Shown: in pieces, positions 1-9,404 of the stretch | How positions within the stretch are numbered: the first letter of the stretch is position 1 | Layout of the letters: each line of letters opens with the position of its first letter | Assembly: GCF_000799165.1 (NCBI RefSeq) | Contig: NZ_JUGF01000002.1 | Location: forward strand, 806,001 to 870,000 | Length of the DNA: 64,000 bases | Direction: 5' to 3' | Origin: Methylotenera versatilis 7 | Lineage (GTDB): Bacteria > Pseudomonadota > Gammaproteobacteria > Burkholderiales > Methylophilaceae | Made by a program: the position numbers and the translations under genes | The notes under the pieces: model-generated | Told to the model about the DNA's origin: nothing | Database searches by the model: none | The model's input: only the letters and a program-made list of their open reading frames with translations

Positions 1-1
1 C

Positions 2-2101
2 GACATTGAACAAGTGTGGGCGGCTTACCGCTATGCAGCGAAAGCGCATGAAGGCCAAACGCGCAAAACGGGTGAGCCGTATATTACGCACCCTGTCGCC
101 GTTGCATGTATTCTAGCCAAGCTGCATTTAGATTTACCAACCGTACTCGCCGCTTTATTACATGATGTGGTGGAAGACACTGGCGTGTCAGTATCGGAAA
201 TTGCGGAACAGTTTGGCAAGCAGGTTGGCATCTTGGTGGATGGTTTAACCAAGCTGGATAAAATTGAGCTGCAAAGCGCCGCGCAAGCACAGGCCGAAAA
301 TTTCCGCAAAATGCTGCTGGCGATGAGCCAGGATGTACGTGTGATTCTGGTGAAGCTAGCTGATAGATTGCATAACATGCAAACGCTGGAATCGATGCGA
401 CCTGAGAAACAAAAGCGCATCGCACGTGAAACCTTGGAAATCTATGCGCCTATCGCCAATCGGCTTGGGCTCAATGTCATTTATCAGGAGTTGGAAGACT
501 TAAGTTTTCAATATCTATATCCCATGCGCCATCGTGTGCTGTCTAAAGCCATCATGGTCGCGCGTGGAAATCGTAAAGAAGTTATTGCCAAAATCTTAGA
601 TGCAATTAAACAGCGTTTAGAAGAAGTGCAGATTGAGGCTGATGTTAAAGGTCGCCAAAAGCATCTGTATAGCGTGTATCGTAAAATGGTCAGCAAAGGC
701 GTTGCGCTAGAGCAAATTCATGACATTTATGGCTTCAGGATTTTGGTTAAAGACATGGCAAATTGTTATTTGGCCTTGGGTCATTTACATGCGCTTTATA
801 AACCTATTCCCGGTAAGTTTAAAGACTATATTGCCATTCCCAAGGCCAATGGCTATCAGTCATTGCATACCACTCTATTTGGCCCTTTTGGTACGCCAAT
901 TGAGGTGCAAATTCGTAGTGAGCAAATGCATAATGTGGCTGATGCTGGTGTTGCTGCACACTGGATGTACAAAACCTCGGATGCGAATTTAACTGCCTTG
1001 CAACAGCAAACGCATCAATGGTTGCAGCGTTTATTAGAGATTCAAACTGAAAGTGAAGACAGTTTTGAATTTCTGGAACATTTCAAAGTGGATTTATTCC
1101 CTGATGAAGTCTATGTATTTACGCCAAAAGGCAATATTCTGGCCTTGCCGCGCGGCTCTACTGCGGTAGATTTTGCCTATGCGGTACATACCGACGTGGG
1201 TAATAGTTGTGTGGCGGTTAAAATTAACAACGAGCTCGCGCCGCTGCGTGCTGAAATGCGCAATGGTGATCAAGTGGAAATCATCACCGCTGCTTTAGCC
1301 AAACCCAATCCAGCTTGGCTCAATTATGTAGTGACTGGCAAAGCGCGTTCACATATTCGGCATTATTTAAAAACCGTACAAGTATCTGAATCGGCGCATT
1401 TGGGCGAGCGCATGCTAAATCTGGCTTTGCGTGCCTTGCATGTAGATACCAGCTTGATCAGCGACAAGCAATGGCAAAAAGTCATGCGTGATTATGGCGC
1501 TAAAAATAAAGCGGAAATTCTGGCAGAAATTGGTTTGGGCAAGCGCATGAGCCTGATGGTGGCGCATCAATTAGTCGCTATCGGTCAGGAGCTAACTAAT
1601 GATGAGAATTCTAAAACCAAAAAACCACTCGATATCATTACTATTCGCGGCTCTGAAGGTATGGCAGTGCAATTTGCGCAGTGTTGCACGCCAATACCTG
1701 GCGATCCAATTTTAGGCTTTATCAATAAAGAAAAGGGCTTAATTATCCACACGCATGATTGCCCAACGGTAGCTAAATTCAAGCTAGACCCTGATAAATG
1801 GCTCGATGTGGAGTGGGATCCTGACAATAAAAAACTGTTTAAAGTCAATGTGCGCATTGTGGTTGCAAATGAGCGCGGTATGCTGGCTAAAATTGCTGCC
1901 GGTATTTCAGAGGCTGGTGCTAATATTGATAACGTCAGTGTTGAAGAGCCGGATGGCAGTCAGTATTCCAACGTGAACTTTACGGTGCAAGTGAGTGATC
2001 GCGTGCATTTGGCAGGCTTGATGCGTAATTTACGTAAAATTCCCAATGTTGTGCGCATTAATCGAGTAAAAGGCGGCAATTCAGAAAACCGCATTCAGTA
2101 A
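2..2101 (+). CDS. spoT: Bifunctional (p)ppGpp synthetase/hydrolase, 5' end outside window
   Basis: RelA/SpoT family enzyme that makes and hydrolyses the stringent-response alarmone (p)ppGpp. The frame is open from base 2, so the gene starts upstream; the GTG at 14 is an internal valine. The HD hydrolase domain is intact, with HDVVEDT about 50 residues in, so hydrolysis is expected. A synthetase domain follows, containing the block KDYIAIPKANGYQSLHT. Then come a TGS domain (VYVFTPKGNILALPRGST) and a C-terminal ACT domain (about the last 80 residues, with VANERGMLAKIAAGISEAGA). The intact HDxxED points to a SpoT/Rel-type bifunctional enzyme rather than RelA. recG follows at once, an arrangement also seen around spoT in enterobacteria. 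Its output acts with DksA, encoded at 30820-31242, on promoters such as those of the rRNA operon here. Confidence 0.96.
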   Translation, partial: DIEQVWAAYRYAAKAHEGQTRKTGEPYITHPVAVACILAKLHLDLPTVLAALLHDVVEDTGVSVSEIAEQFGKQVGILVDGLTKLDKIELQSAAQAQAENFRKMLLAMSQDVRVILVKLADRLHNMQTLESMRPEKQKRIARETLEIYAPIANRLGLNVIYQELEDLSFQYLYPMRHRVLSKAIMVARGNRKEVIAKILDAIKQRLEEVQIEADVKGRQKHLYSVYRKMVSKGVALEQIHDIYGFRILVKDMANCYLALGHLHALYKPIPGKFKDYIAIPKANGYQSLHTTLFGPFGTPIEVQIRSEQMHNVADAGVAAHWMYKTSDANLTALQQQTHQWLQRLLEIQTESEDSFEFLEHFKVDLFPDEVYVFTPKGNILALPRGSTAVDFAYAVHTDVGNSCVAVKINNELAPLRAEMRNGDQVEIITAALAKPNPAWLNYVVTGKARSHIRHYLKTVQVSESAHLGERMLNLALRALHVDTSLISDKQWQKVMRDYGAKNKAEILAEIGLGKRMSLMVAHQLVAIGQELTNDENSKTKKPLDIITIRGSEGMAVQFAQCCTPIPGDPILGFINKEKGLIIHTHDCPTVAKFKLDPDKWLDVEWDPDNKKLFKVNVRIVVANERGMLAKIAAGISEAGANIDNVSVEEPDGSQYSNVNFTVQVSDRVHLAGLMRNLRKIPNVVRINRVKGGNSENRIQ

Positions 2102-2118
2102 GTGCTTTATCTTTGGGC

Positions 2119-4194
2119 ATGCCCGCGCTTAGTAAATCTATGACCACACTAGCTGAAATCAAGGCTTTCTCAAAACCGCTTGTCGCCAATCTGCAAAAGC
2201 TTGGCATTTCAAACCTTCAAGGTTTATTGCTACATTTGCCGTTACGTTATATGGACGAAACGCGCATCACCACCATACGCGATTTGCGCCTTGGCGATAC
2301 TGTGCAAATAGAAGGCGAAATCACCCACGCAGAAGTGACTTATAAACCGCGCAAAGCCTTAATTGCACGAATTGATGATGCTAGCGGGCAGTTAACATTA
2401 CGTTTTTTGCACTTTTACCCTAGTCAAATCGCTGCATTGAAAGAAGGCTCAAAATTACGCGTCTATGGTGAAGTGCGGCATGGTTTTTTCGGTTATGAGA
2501 TGGTGCACCCACAATGCAAAGTTGCAGGTGAAAGCACAAAAGTGGCTGAAACACTTACCCCTATTTATCCGACTACGGCGGGTTTAACGCAACCCACAAT
2601 CCGTAAAGCGATTGCATTGGCGATTCAGCAAAATGCACTAGATGAAACTTTGCCAGCAGGCGTTTATAAAAATCTCGATTTTAATAGTGGTCATTTGCCC
2701 AGTTTTGCAACCAGTATTCAGGCTTTGCATCATCCTGCGCCCGATGCTGATTTAACGGCACTGGAAAATCACGCAACGCCAGAATGGCGCCGTTTGGCCT
2801 ATGATGAATTGCTGGCGCAGCAGCTTTCCATGCGCAAACACTATGCTAAAAGACGCAGTATTAATGCGCCCGCTATTGCGATATCCAAAACATTGGCTCA
2901 ACGATTGCTTGGAAATTTGCCTTTTGATTTAACCAATGCACAAAAAAAAGTCGTCACAGAAATCAGTCATGATTTGACTCAGCCGCATCCAATGCAGCGT
3001 TTGCTGCAAGGCGATGTTGGCAGCGGCAAAACCATTGTGGCGTGTATGGCTGCTTTACAAGCGATTGAGCATAGCTGGCAAGTGGCGCTAATGGCACCCA
3101 CAGAGATTTTAGCCGAACAGCATTTTAAAAAATTTGAAACTTGGTTTAAACCGCTTAACATTAATATTGCATGGCTAACAGGCAGCCAAAGCAAGAAAGA
3201 GCGCGAAGCAGCATTGGCTGATATCGCTAGCGGTCATGCCCAGCTAGCTATTGGTACGCATGCTTTATTTCAGGATGCGGTCATATTTAAAAAATTAGGT
3301 TTAGCCATTATTGATGAGCAGCACCGCTTTGGTGTACAGCAACGTTTGGCTTTGCGCAAAAAAGGTGAGCCGGAACCACATCAGTTAATGATGTCCGCCA
3401 CGCCCATTCCGCGTACATTATCCATGAGTTATTTTGCTGACTTAGATGTTTCCGTGATTGATGAGCTACCACCAGGCCGCACGCCAATTGTTACCAAACT
3501 GGTATCCGATGAGCGACGTGATGAAATTCTGCAACGCGTACGTGAGGCCTGTTTGGCTGGTAGTCAGGCTTATTGGGTTTGCCCATTGATTGAAGAGTCA
3601 GAAGCGCTGCAATTGCAAACCGCCAATGATACGTTTGCGCATATGCAAGAAAGCTTTCCAGAGCTGAAAATTGGTTTGGTACATGGCCGCATGAAACCTG
3701 CCGAGAAGCAGGCGGTGATGCAAGCATTCAGTAAAAACGAAACGCAATTGCTAGTGGCTACCACCGTGATAGAAGTAGGCGTGGATGTACCTAACGCCAG
3801 TTTAATGGTGATTGAGCACGCAGAACGTTCCGGCCTAAGTCAATTGCATCAGCTACGTGGTCGGGTAGGGCGCGGTGCGGCCAAAAGTACCTGCATTTTG
3901 CTCTATCAAAACAAGTTAAGTGAGACAGCACGGGCGCGATTAAAAGTGATATACGAAAGTAACGACGGCTTTGCCATCGCTCAGGCAGATCTGCATTTGC
4001 GCGGCCCTGGCGAATTTCTAGGCACCCGCCAAAGCGGTGTGCCGATGCTAAAAATCGCGGATTTAGAACGAGATGTGGATTTGCTACAAGCTGCAAAAAA
4101 AATAGCGGATAAGTTAATCAGCGATTACCCGCAAGCGGTAGATGCACATTTGCAGAGATGGATGAGTCACGCAGATGAGCTGGTGAAAGTTTGA
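2119..4194 (+). CDS. recG: ATP-dependent DNA helicase RecG
   Basis: Branch-migration helicase that reverses stalled forks and processes Holliday junctions. An N-terminal wedge/OB-fold region (about residues 55-150) precedes the SF2 helicase core. Walker A is GDVGSGKT near residue 298 and Walker B is DEQHRFG, the DEQH box typical of RecG. The C-terminal helicase part has VATTVIEVGVDVPNA and QLRGRVGRG, then the RecG tail with LHLRGPGEFLGTRQSG. Full length at about 690 residues. The start is uncertain: TTG 2113, ATG 2119 and ATG 2140 are in frame and none has a clear Shine-Dalgarno; ATG 2119 is chosen because it sits 17 bp after spoT. The stop lies just before ubiC, so the genes are probably co-transcribed. 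Confidence 0.96.
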   Translation: MPALSKSMTTLAEIKAFSKPLVANLQKLGISNLQGLLLHLPLRYMDETRITTIRDLRLGDTVQIEGEITHAEVTYKPRKALIARIDDASGQLTLRFLHFYPSQIAALKEGSKLRVYGEVRHGFFGYEMVHPQCKVAGESTKVAETLTPIYPTTAGLTQPTIRKAIALAIQQNALDETLPAGVYKNLDFNSGHLPSFATSIQALHHPAPDADLTALENHATPEWRRLAYDELLAQQLSMRKHYAKRRSINAPAIAISKTLAQRLLGNLPFDLTNAQKKVVTEISHDLTQPHPMQRLLQGDVGSGKTIVACMAALQAIEHSWQVALMAPTEILAEQHFKKFETWFKPLNINIAWLTGSQSKKEREAALADIASGHAQLAIGTHALFQDAVIFKKLGLAIIDEQHRFGVQQRLALRKKGEPEPHQLMMSATPIPRTLSMSYFADLDVSVIDELPPGRTPIVTKLVSDERRDEILQRVREACLAGSQAYWVCPLIEESEALQLQTANDTFAHMQESFPELKIGLVHGRMKPAEKQAVMQAFSKNETQLLVATTVIEVGVDVPNASLMVIEHAERSGLSQLHQLRGRVGRGAAKSTCILLYQNKLSETARARLKVIYESNDGFAIAQADLHLRGPGEFLGTRQSGVPMLKIADLERDVDLLQAAKKIADKLISDYPQAVDAHLQRWMSHADELVKV

Positions 4195-4199
4195 ATCAA

Positions 4200-4754
4200 A
4201 TGTTAGTCAACGTAACGCTAGCAACATTTCCTATAAGAAAAGTTAATTGGCTAAACAGACCAATATTGTCTGGGCAATTAAAACCCTGGCTAATTGATCA
4301 TGGTTCATTAACTTCAAGTTTGCAGCAACGTTATTCGGATTTTAAAGTGCGACCTGTTGCGATGATTTTTGCTAAGCCAATTGTAGATGAAGCCACTTTA
4401 TTGCATGTGCCTGCGCGTAAGGTTGCTTTAATACGTGAAGTATTATTGTTTGGTGGCGGTCAACCCGTTGTATTTGCGCATAGCGTGTTGCCGAGAGCAA
4501 GTCTACGCGGCTCATGGAATGCGCTTGGCAGACTGGGTAATAAGCCATTAGGTACGGCTTTATTTACCAACCCTAAGGTGAAACGTGCACCACTTAGTTA
4601 TAAAAAACTTTCCCCGCACCAAGTTTTATACCAAAAAGCAGTGCAGCATCTCACAGATAAACCAGCTTGTTTGTGGGCGCGACGTTCGGTTTTTAGGCTG
4701 AATTGCGCTACTATTTTGGTTACCGAAGTGTTTTTACCCAATCTTTCAAAATGA
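4200..4754 (+). CDS. ubiC: Chorismate lyase (chorismate to 4-hydroxybenzoate + pyruvate)
   Basis: First committed step of ubiquinone biosynthesis, a small cytosolic enzyme. UbiC hallmarks are the N-terminal GSLTSSLQQ stretch, the ALIREVLLFG segment holding the conserved arginine, WARRSVF near the C terminus, and ILVTEVFLP, whose glutamate matches the catalytic acid of the family. Length (184 residues) is normal but similarity is diffuse, as is usual for UbiC. ATG 4200 is preferred over the in-frame TTG at 4191 because a GAAAG-like site lies about 10 bases upstream of it. The stop overlaps the ATG of ubiA by four bases (ATGA), so the two ubiquinone genes are translationally coupled. Confidence 0.9.
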   Translation: MLVNVTLATFPIRKVNWLNRPILSGQLKPWLIDHGSLTSSLQQRYSDFKVRPVAMIFAKPIVDEATLLHVPARKVALIREVLLFGGGQPVVFAHSVLPRASLRGSWNALGRLGNKPLGTALFTNPKVKRAPLSYKKLSPHQVLYQKAVQHLTDKPACLWARRSVFRLNCATILVTEVFLPNLSK

Positions 4755-5638
4755 ATTCAAGCAAAAATATAAAAACGTTAACCAAGAAACTAGATGCTTA
4801 CGAACGTTTAATGCGTCTGGATAAGCCGATTGGCATTTTGCTGCTGTTATGGCCGACGCTTTGGGCTTTGTGGATCGCCAGTCGCGGCAAGCCAGATTGG
4901 ATTGTTCTGCTTATTTTTGTGACAGGTACGGTATTAATGCGTAGCGCAGGCTGTGTGATGAATGACATTGCAGACCGCAAATATGATGGCTTAGTGGAGC
5001 GTACGAAAAATCGACCGTTGGCGACTGGCGAAGTGAGCGTTAAAGAAGCCTATTTGTTAGCTGCTGGATTGAGCTTATTGGCATTTTGTCTGGTGTCGCT
5101 GTTTAACAAAACCACTATTTTATTGTCGTTCGCTGCCTTGTTTTTAGCGGCAACTTATCCTTACACCAAACGTTTTCTGGCGATTCCGCAGGCATATTTG
5201 GGCGTGGCATTCGGTTTTGGTATCCCGATGGCATTTGCCGCTGTGAATGATTATCTTGCGCCATTAGCCTGGCTATTACTGGTCGCAAATGTATTATGGG
5301 CGATCGCTTACGATACACAGTATGCGATGGTTGATCGCAATGACGATTTAAAAATCGGTATCAAGTCTTCCGCCATTTTTTTTGGCAAATATGATGTGAT
5401 TGCGGTGATGGCATGCTATGCCGCCATGTTGGGTTTATTGATTTATATTGGTCAGTTAATGGGTTATGGGCAATATTATTATGCTGGTCTTATTGCCGCA
5501 TTTTTGCTGATGTTGTGGGAATATAAATTAATACAAAAGCGCCATAAAACCGACTGCTTTAAAGCGTTTTTAGCGAATAACTGGATTGGCCTAGCCATTT
5601 TTATCGGCTTGGTATTTGAATATTATTTCAAACACTAA
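4751..5638 (+). CDS. ubiA: 4-hydroxybenzoate polyprenyltransferase
   Basis: Integral membrane prenyltransferase that attaches the polyprenyl tail to 4-hydroxybenzoate, the UbiC product. Both Asp-rich, Mg2+/diphosphate-binding motifs of the superfamily are visible: NDIADRKYD and YDTQYAMVDRNDD. Eight to nine hydrophobic segments span the protein, and RPLATGEVS is also typical. The ATG at 4751 overlaps the ubiC stop and gives 295 residues, the usual size. A longer reading from 4703 would add 16 residues inside ubiC and is not supported. Encoded as a ubiCA pair; no ubiD or ubiX lies nearby. Confidence 0.96.
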   Translation: MNSSKNIKTLTKKLDAYERLMRLDKPIGILLLLWPTLWALWIASRGKPDWIVLLIFVTGTVLMRSAGCVMNDIADRKYDGLVERTKNRPLATGEVSVKEAYLLAAGLSLLAFCLVSLFNKTTILLSFAALFLAATYPYTKRFLAIPQAYLGVAFGFGIPMAFAAVNDYLAPLAWLLLVANVLWAIAYDTQYAMVDRNDDLKIGIKSSAIFFGKYDVIAVMACYAAMLGLLIYIGQLMGYGQYYYAGLIAAFLLMLWEYKLIQKRHKTDCFKAFLANNWIGLAIFIGLVFEYYFKH

Positions 5639-5910
5639 GCTTGATTTAATAGAAGTTTGTATTCAATTATTTATATCAGCCAAGATAAATTGAAATAATT
5701 TTTCAGGCAGTTCGGGTACTTTTGTATCTTTTTGAGCTTGCTAAGTAGTATATAATTGCCTGCTCTTCCGACTGCGTTCGGATATGTTTTGGCTAGGAAA
5801 TCTGTGTGCCAATTCAAAATAACAGCCCCAATTATTCTGCTTAAATAACGGGCTAAAACTTTATAGTAAGCATTAACTGTAAAATTAGGCTAATTAATCA
5901 TTTTTTGTAA
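5639..5910. other. Intergenic region upstream of rplM, no gene seen
   Basis: About 270 bases without a credible ORF. A TATAAT hexamer at 5751-5756 lacks a good -35 at normal spacing. The stretch after it (about 5757-5870) is less AT-rich than its surroundings and holds short complementary segments (AGCCC about 5823 and GGGCT about 5848), which could be a leader or small RNA. I do not recognise an RNA family. It is not a tRNA and does not resemble 6S RNA. Confidence 0.4.
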
Positions 5911-5940
5911 TTGACAAGCGGATAAGCAAAAGCATATAAT
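5911..5940 (+). promoter_or_regulatory. Sigma-70 promoter of rplM-rpsI
   Basis: A consensus TTGACA (5911-5916) and a consensus TATAAT (5935-5940) are separated by 18 bases. A GC-rich CCGCCC follows the -10, and the rplM start is 55 bases downstream. Both hexamers are perfect, consistent with strong ribosomal-protein expression. Confidence 0.85.
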
Positions 5941-5994
5941 CCGCCCTCTTGATTTTATAAGCTATGGCTTAATACTGAACTGGGTAGTTATACG

Positions 5995-6438
5995 ATGAAT
6001 ATTTTTTCTGGAAAAACATTTTCTGCAAAATCGCACGAAGTACAACGCGATTGGTTTGTGATTGATGCAACCGATTTGGTGTTGGGTCGCTTGGCAAGTG
6101 CTGTAGCGCACCGTTTACGTGGCAAGCATAAAACCATTTACACGCCACACGTAGATACTGGCGATTACATCGTAGTGATTAATGCTGACAAAATTAAAGT
6201 AACAGGCGCAAAAGCGACTGACAAACAATACCATAGTCACTCTGGTTATCCAGGCGGCATCAGCACTACTACTTTCTCTAAAATGCAAGACCGTTTCCCA
6301 GGTCGTGCTTTAGAAAAAGCAGTAAAAGGTATGTTGCCAAAAGGTCCTTTAGGCTACGCAATGATTAAAAAAATGAAAGTTTATGCTGGCGATAAGCATG
6401 AGCATGCTGCACAACAACCAAAAGCATTGACTATTTAA
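5995..6438 (+). CDS. rplM: 50S ribosomal protein L13
   Basis: Large-subunit ribosomal protein, one of the early assembly proteins on 23S rRNA. The L13 signature is plain: [30 protein letters not shown], the HSGYPGG segment and a [20 protein letters not shown] block. At 147 residues it is about five longer than usual, because the start reads [12 protein letters not shown] rather than the common MKTFSAK; no other start fits. It forms the conserved rplM-rpsI pair, with rpsI 25 bases downstream and a strong promoter 55 bases upstream. Confidence 0.98.
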   Translation: MNIFSGKTFSAKSHEVQRDWFVIDATDLVLGRLASAVAHRLRGKHKTIYTPHVDTGDYIVVINADKIKVTGAKATDKQYHSHSGYPGGISTTTFSKMQDRFPGRALEKAVKGMLPKGPLGYAMIKKMKVYAGDKHEHAAQQPKALTI

Positions 6439-6463
6439 TAGTTAAGAGACAGGGTAAATAAAG

Positions 6464-6856
6464 ATGATTGGTAAATACAATTATGGTACAGGCCGCCGCA
6501 AAAGTTCAGTAGCGCGCGTGTTCTTGAAATCAGGTAAAGGCAATATCGTTGTGAACGATAAGCCTGTTGATGAATATTTCTCACGTGTAACTTCACGTAT
6601 GATTTTGCGTCAGCCGCTAGAGTTAACAAACAACACAGCTAGTTTCGATATTATGGTTAACGTAATCGGCGGTGGTGAATCTGGTCAAGCTGGTGCGGTA
6701 CGTCATGGCATTACGCGTGCCTTGATCGATTACGATGCTGCGCTTAAAAGCGCATTGTCACATGCTGGCTTCGTGACACGTGATGCACGTGAAGTAGAAC
6801 GTAAAAAAGTTGGTCTACGCAAAGCGCGTCGTCGTAAACAATTCTCTAAACGCTAA
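6464..6856 (+). CDS. rpsI: 30S ribosomal protein S9
   Basis: Small-subunit protein whose C-terminal tail reaches the P-site tRNA. The sequence has the family opening [20 protein letters not shown], the central [19 protein letters not shown] and the basic C terminus [12 protein letters not shown] ending in the conserved Lys-Arg. Normal length (130 residues). It is co-transcribed with rplM and followed within 35 bases by an intrinsic terminator. Confidence 0.98.
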   Translation: MIGKYNYGTGRRKSSVARVFLKSGKGNIVVNDKPVDEYFSRVTSRMILRQPLELTNNTASFDIMVNVIGGGESGQAGAVRHGITRALIDYDAALKSALSHAGFVTRDAREVERKKVGLRKARRRKQFSKR

Positions 6857-6890
6857 TTCAGCTTTCGCTTTATTTAGGCGTCAAGAGTTA

Positions 6891-6916
6891 AAAAAGGTCG
6901 CGTTAGCGGCCTTTTT
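6891..6916 (+). terminator. Intrinsic terminator of rplM-rpsI
   Basis: An 11-bp stem (AAAAAGGTCGC / GCGGCCTTTTT, one G-T wobble) closes a GTTA loop and ends in five T. It lies 34 bases after the rpsI stop. Confidence 0.9.
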
Positions 6917-6962
6917 CATTTAAGGTTAAGTTTTTTAGAGTATCATTTTGGTTGTAAGGCAT

Positions 6963-8018
6963 ATGGCAAATCAAAAGTTAAAAGTAGGCATTGTTGGTGG
7001 TACGGGTTATACAGGTGTAGAGTTGCTGCGTCTTTTAACCATTCACCCGCATGCAGAATTAACAACAATCACTTCGCGTGGTGAGGCAGGTTTGCCGGTG
7101 GCAGACATGTTTCCCAGTTTACGTGGGTTTGTTGATCTAACTTTTTCTGACCCAGCAACGGCTGACTTAACTGCCTGCGATGTCGTATTTTTTGCTACAC
7201 CACATGGCGTGGCGATGAGCCAAGCGCAAGCGTTACTAAAAGCCAATGTAAAAATCATTGATTTGGCCGCAGATTTTAGATTGCAAGATACTGCTGTTTT
7301 TGAAAAATGGTACAAAATGCCACATAGCTGCCCAGATATTTTAGGCACTGCGGTCTACGGTATTCCAGAGCTTTATCGCGATCAAATTAAAACCGCAAAA
7401 GTAATTGGCAATCCAGGATGTTACCCGACAACGGTTTTGCTGGGATTAGTGCCTCTACTAGAGCTTGGATTCATTGATTTTTCTGCACCGATTATTGCGG
7501 ATGCTAAGTCTGGCGTGTCAGGCGCGGGTAGAAAAGCAGAAGTATCAACGCTGTTTGCAGAATCAAGCGATAACATGAAAGCGTATGGCGTGGCAGGGCA
7601 TAGGCACCACCCAGAAATTCACGCGCAAATGACGCAACTGGCGGCGGGTGCAAAAATAGATTTCATCTTTGTGCCACACCTTATTCCAATGATACGTGGC
7701 ATGCTTTCAACCATTTATGTCAAATTGTCTGATTCGGCTAAACTGGTTGATTTGCAGGCATTATATGAAAAACGTTATGCCAGTGAGTCATTTGTGGATG
7801 TGATGCCAGCTGGCAGCTTGCCAGAAACGCGCTCAGTGCGCGGTGCTAATCAGTTACGCATGGCTTTGCATCAGCAAGCGGACTCAGGTTATTTAACCAT
7901 CGTTGTGGTACAAGATAACTTGGTAAAAGGTGCAGCGGGTCAGGCAATACAAAACATGAATATTATGTTTGGCTTGGAAGAAGATTCCGGTTTGCAGGTC
8001 GTGCCGCTTTTGCCTTAA
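6963..8018 (+). CDS. argC: N-acetyl-gamma-glutamyl-phosphate reductase
   Basis: Third step of arginine biosynthesis: NADPH-dependent reduction of N-acetylglutamyl phosphate to the semialdehyde. The N-terminal Rossmann motif [17 protein letters not shown] and the catalytic cysteine motif GNPGCYPTT (about residue 148) are present, with KSGVSGAGR and the HRHHPEI histidine region after it. The 351-residue length matches the long ArgC type. ATG 6963 has AGG five bases before it and begins a typical N terminus; the upstream GTG 6948 is less likely. Betaproteobacteria often place argC next to rpsI, as here. Confidence 0.97.
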   Translation: MANQKLKVGIVGGTGYTGVELLRLLTIHPHAELTTITSRGEAGLPVADMFPSLRGFVDLTFSDPATADLTACDVVFFATPHGVAMSQAQALLKANVKIIDLAADFRLQDTAVFEKWYKMPHSCPDILGTAVYGIPELYRDQIKTAKVIGNPGCYPTTVLLGLVPLLELGFIDFSAPIIADAKSGVSGAGRKAEVSTLFAESSDNMKAYGVAGHRHHPEIHAQMTQLAAGAKIDFIFVPHLIPMIRGMLSTIYVKLSDSAKLVDLQALYEKRYASESFVDVMPAGSLPETRSVRGANQLRMALHQQADSGYLTIVVVQDNLVKGAAGQAIQNMNIMFGLEEDSGLQVVPLLP

Positions 8019-8030
8019 GTTGAAAACGTT

Positions 8031-8402
8031 ATGAAGCCCGTTCGCCGTAAAATCCGTCGCCATTTCGGCTTAACTGCCAAACAAGTCGCGGTGCGTTCAA
8101 AAAGACCGTGGTATTTTCAAGTATTGTTAGCTGTATTATTTGTTATCGTGGGGTTTTCCTCGGCTTACTGGATATTTCAAGGCGGGGAAAATAAAAGTAT
8201 TCGTCAAAAATATGAACAGGTTATGTTGGAAAACAGAGCGCTGCAAGCTAAGTTAGTTGGTGCGCAACGTGCACTGCAAATAGAGCTGGCAACCAATAAT
8301 AACCTTGCCAAAGAGCTTGCAACCGTTCAAGATGAGAGCCTTAAAACTAAAGAGGATTTATTCTTTTACAAAAATATGCTGAACGGTAAAAGATTAAAAT
8401 AG
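8031..8402 (+). CDS. Small membrane-anchored coiled-coil protein (DUF6776-like)
   Basis: Function unknown. A basic cytoplasmic N terminus (about residues 1-26, many Arg/Lys) precedes one transmembrane segment (about 28-48). A long predicted coiled coil follows (about 55-118), rich in Glu, Lys, Leu and Gln, with heptad-like spacing. It lies 12 bases after argC and 67 bases before a bactofilin gene. A protein of this layout next to a bactofilin recurs in betaproteobacteria and matches what I recall of family DUF6776. The pairing suggests a membrane partner for the bactofilin polymer, which is inference from context. Confidence 0.7.
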   Translation: MKPVRRKIRRHFGLTAKQVAVRSKRPWYFQVLLAVLFVIVGFSSAYWIFQGGENKSIRQKYEQVMLENRALQAKLVGAQRALQIELATNNNLAKELATVQDESLKTKEDLFFYKNMLNGKRLK

Positions 8403-8469
8403 TGTCCTACTGATTTGGTGCCAATGGCTAATTAGATAATGGATAAGCCTTAAGCGAGCGGGGAATTAC

Positions 8470-8856
8470 ATGTTTTTCAAGAAAGCGAATAAAATTGATA
8501 ACCGTATCGACACACTAGTGGGTGTAGATACGCGTATTGAGGGTGACTTATATTTTAGCGGTGGTTTGCGTGTAGATGGCGCAATTCGTGGCAACGTTAG
8601 TGAACAAAATGGCGCGCCTAGTACCATTATCGTGAGTGAGCATGGCAGTATCGAAGGTGCAGTGAATGCGTCAAAAATTGTGCTTAACGGCAAAGTGGTC
8701 GGCCCAGTAAAAGCCAGCCAGTTTATTGAGTTGCAAACCAAAGCGCGCATTATTGGTGATTTATATTACAAATCCCTGGAAATGCATACTGGCGCGGTGA
8801 TAGAAGGCAAGCTGGTTTATATGGCCGATGGTGCAGCAGCAGACGAAATGCTTTAA
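8470..8856 (+). CDS. Bactofilin (polymer-forming cytoskeletal protein)
   Basis: Bactofilins self-assemble without nucleotide into filaments that position wall enzymes or polar structures. The protein (128 residues) is built of short repeats with regularly spaced glycine and hydrophobic residues (GDLYFSGGLRVDGAIRGNV, GSIEGAVNASKIVLNGKVVG, GDLYYKSLEMHTGAVIEGKL), the pattern of the bactofilin right-handed beta-helix. Short non-helical tails flank it. The start ATG 8470 has a GGGGAA ribosome-binding site. Together with the preceding coiled-coil membrane protein it could form a small morphogenesis module. No wall peptidase gene is adjacent; the nearest is the M23 peptidase at 12665-14011. Confidence 0.93.
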   Translation: MFFKKANKIDNRIDTLVGVDTRIEGDLYFSGGLRVDGAIRGNVSEQNGAPSTIIVSEHGSIEGAVNASKIVLNGKVVGPVKASQFIELQTKARIIGDLYYKSLEMHTGAVIEGKLVYMADGAAADEML

Positions 8857-8871
8857 ATTGAATTGTAGTTA

Positions 8872-8926
8872 GAACATTAAATGGTTAATCACTTGTAAAA
8901 CTGAACATTAATCCCCAATAATGTTC
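8872..8926. repeat. Three GAACATTA half-sites, two forming a perfect inverted repeat
   Basis: GAACATTA occurs at 8872-8879 and 8903-8910, and its exact complement TAATGTTC at 8919-8926. The last two form an 8-bp inverted repeat around an ATCCCCAA loop. It sits about 80-140 bases upstream of erpA and could be an operator or an mRNA hairpin. It does not match the IscR consensus I know. Confidence 0.5.
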
Positions 8927-9009
8927 TATAGTGGTTGAATCAATAGTATTAAATGCCGTGGCTTAATTTGGTTAAGCAAAGCAGTATTGTGAAGTTTAAG
9001 GAGCAAAAT

Positions 9010-9375
9010 ATGAATGCAGTGACCGATTTACCTGATGTAGAAATGCCAACTCCGTTGGTATTTACTGATAATGCTGCAAAAAAAGTCAAAGAATTAATTG
9101 AGGAAGAGGGCAGTCCTGATTTGAAACTGCGTGTATTTGTTAGCGGTGGCGGTTGTTCTGGCTTCCAATACGGCTTTACGTTTGAAGAAGAAGTAAACGA
9201 CGATGACACTCAAGTGGAAAAAGATAGCGTTACTTTATTAATCGACCCCATGAGTTTGCAATATTTAATGGGCGCGGAGATTGATTACCAAGACAGCTTG
9301 CAAGGTTCGCAGTTTGTGATTCGTAACCCGCAAGCGACTTCTACTTGTGGTTGTGGATCGTCATTCTCGGTTTAA
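9010..9375 (+). CDS. erpA: Iron-sulfur cluster insertion protein ErpA
   Basis: A-type carrier that passes Fe-S clusters to apoproteins. All three conserved cysteines are present, in [11 protein letters not shown] and in the C-terminal [12 protein letters not shown]. The protein is 121 residues with the usual acidic N-terminal tail. ATG 9010 is chosen over an upstream in-frame start because a consensus AAGGAG (8998-9003) sits six bases before it. The gene stands alone between an inverted repeat upstream and a strong terminator downstream; no isc or suf genes are in the window. Confidence 0.96.
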   Translation: MNAVTDLPDVEMPTPLVFTDNAAKKVKELIEEEGSPDLKLRVFVSGGGCSGFQYGFTFEEEVNDDDTQVEKDSVTLLIDPMSLQYLMGAEIDYQDSLQGSQFVIRNPQATSTCGCGSSFSV

Positions 9376-9404
9376 TGCTTAATAGTTAATGTGTAGTGTT
9401 ATAT

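Noticed and set aside
4703-4750. N-terminal extension of UbiA
   Set aside because: It lies within ubiC, and ATG 4751 gives the normal protein size and ATGA coupling.
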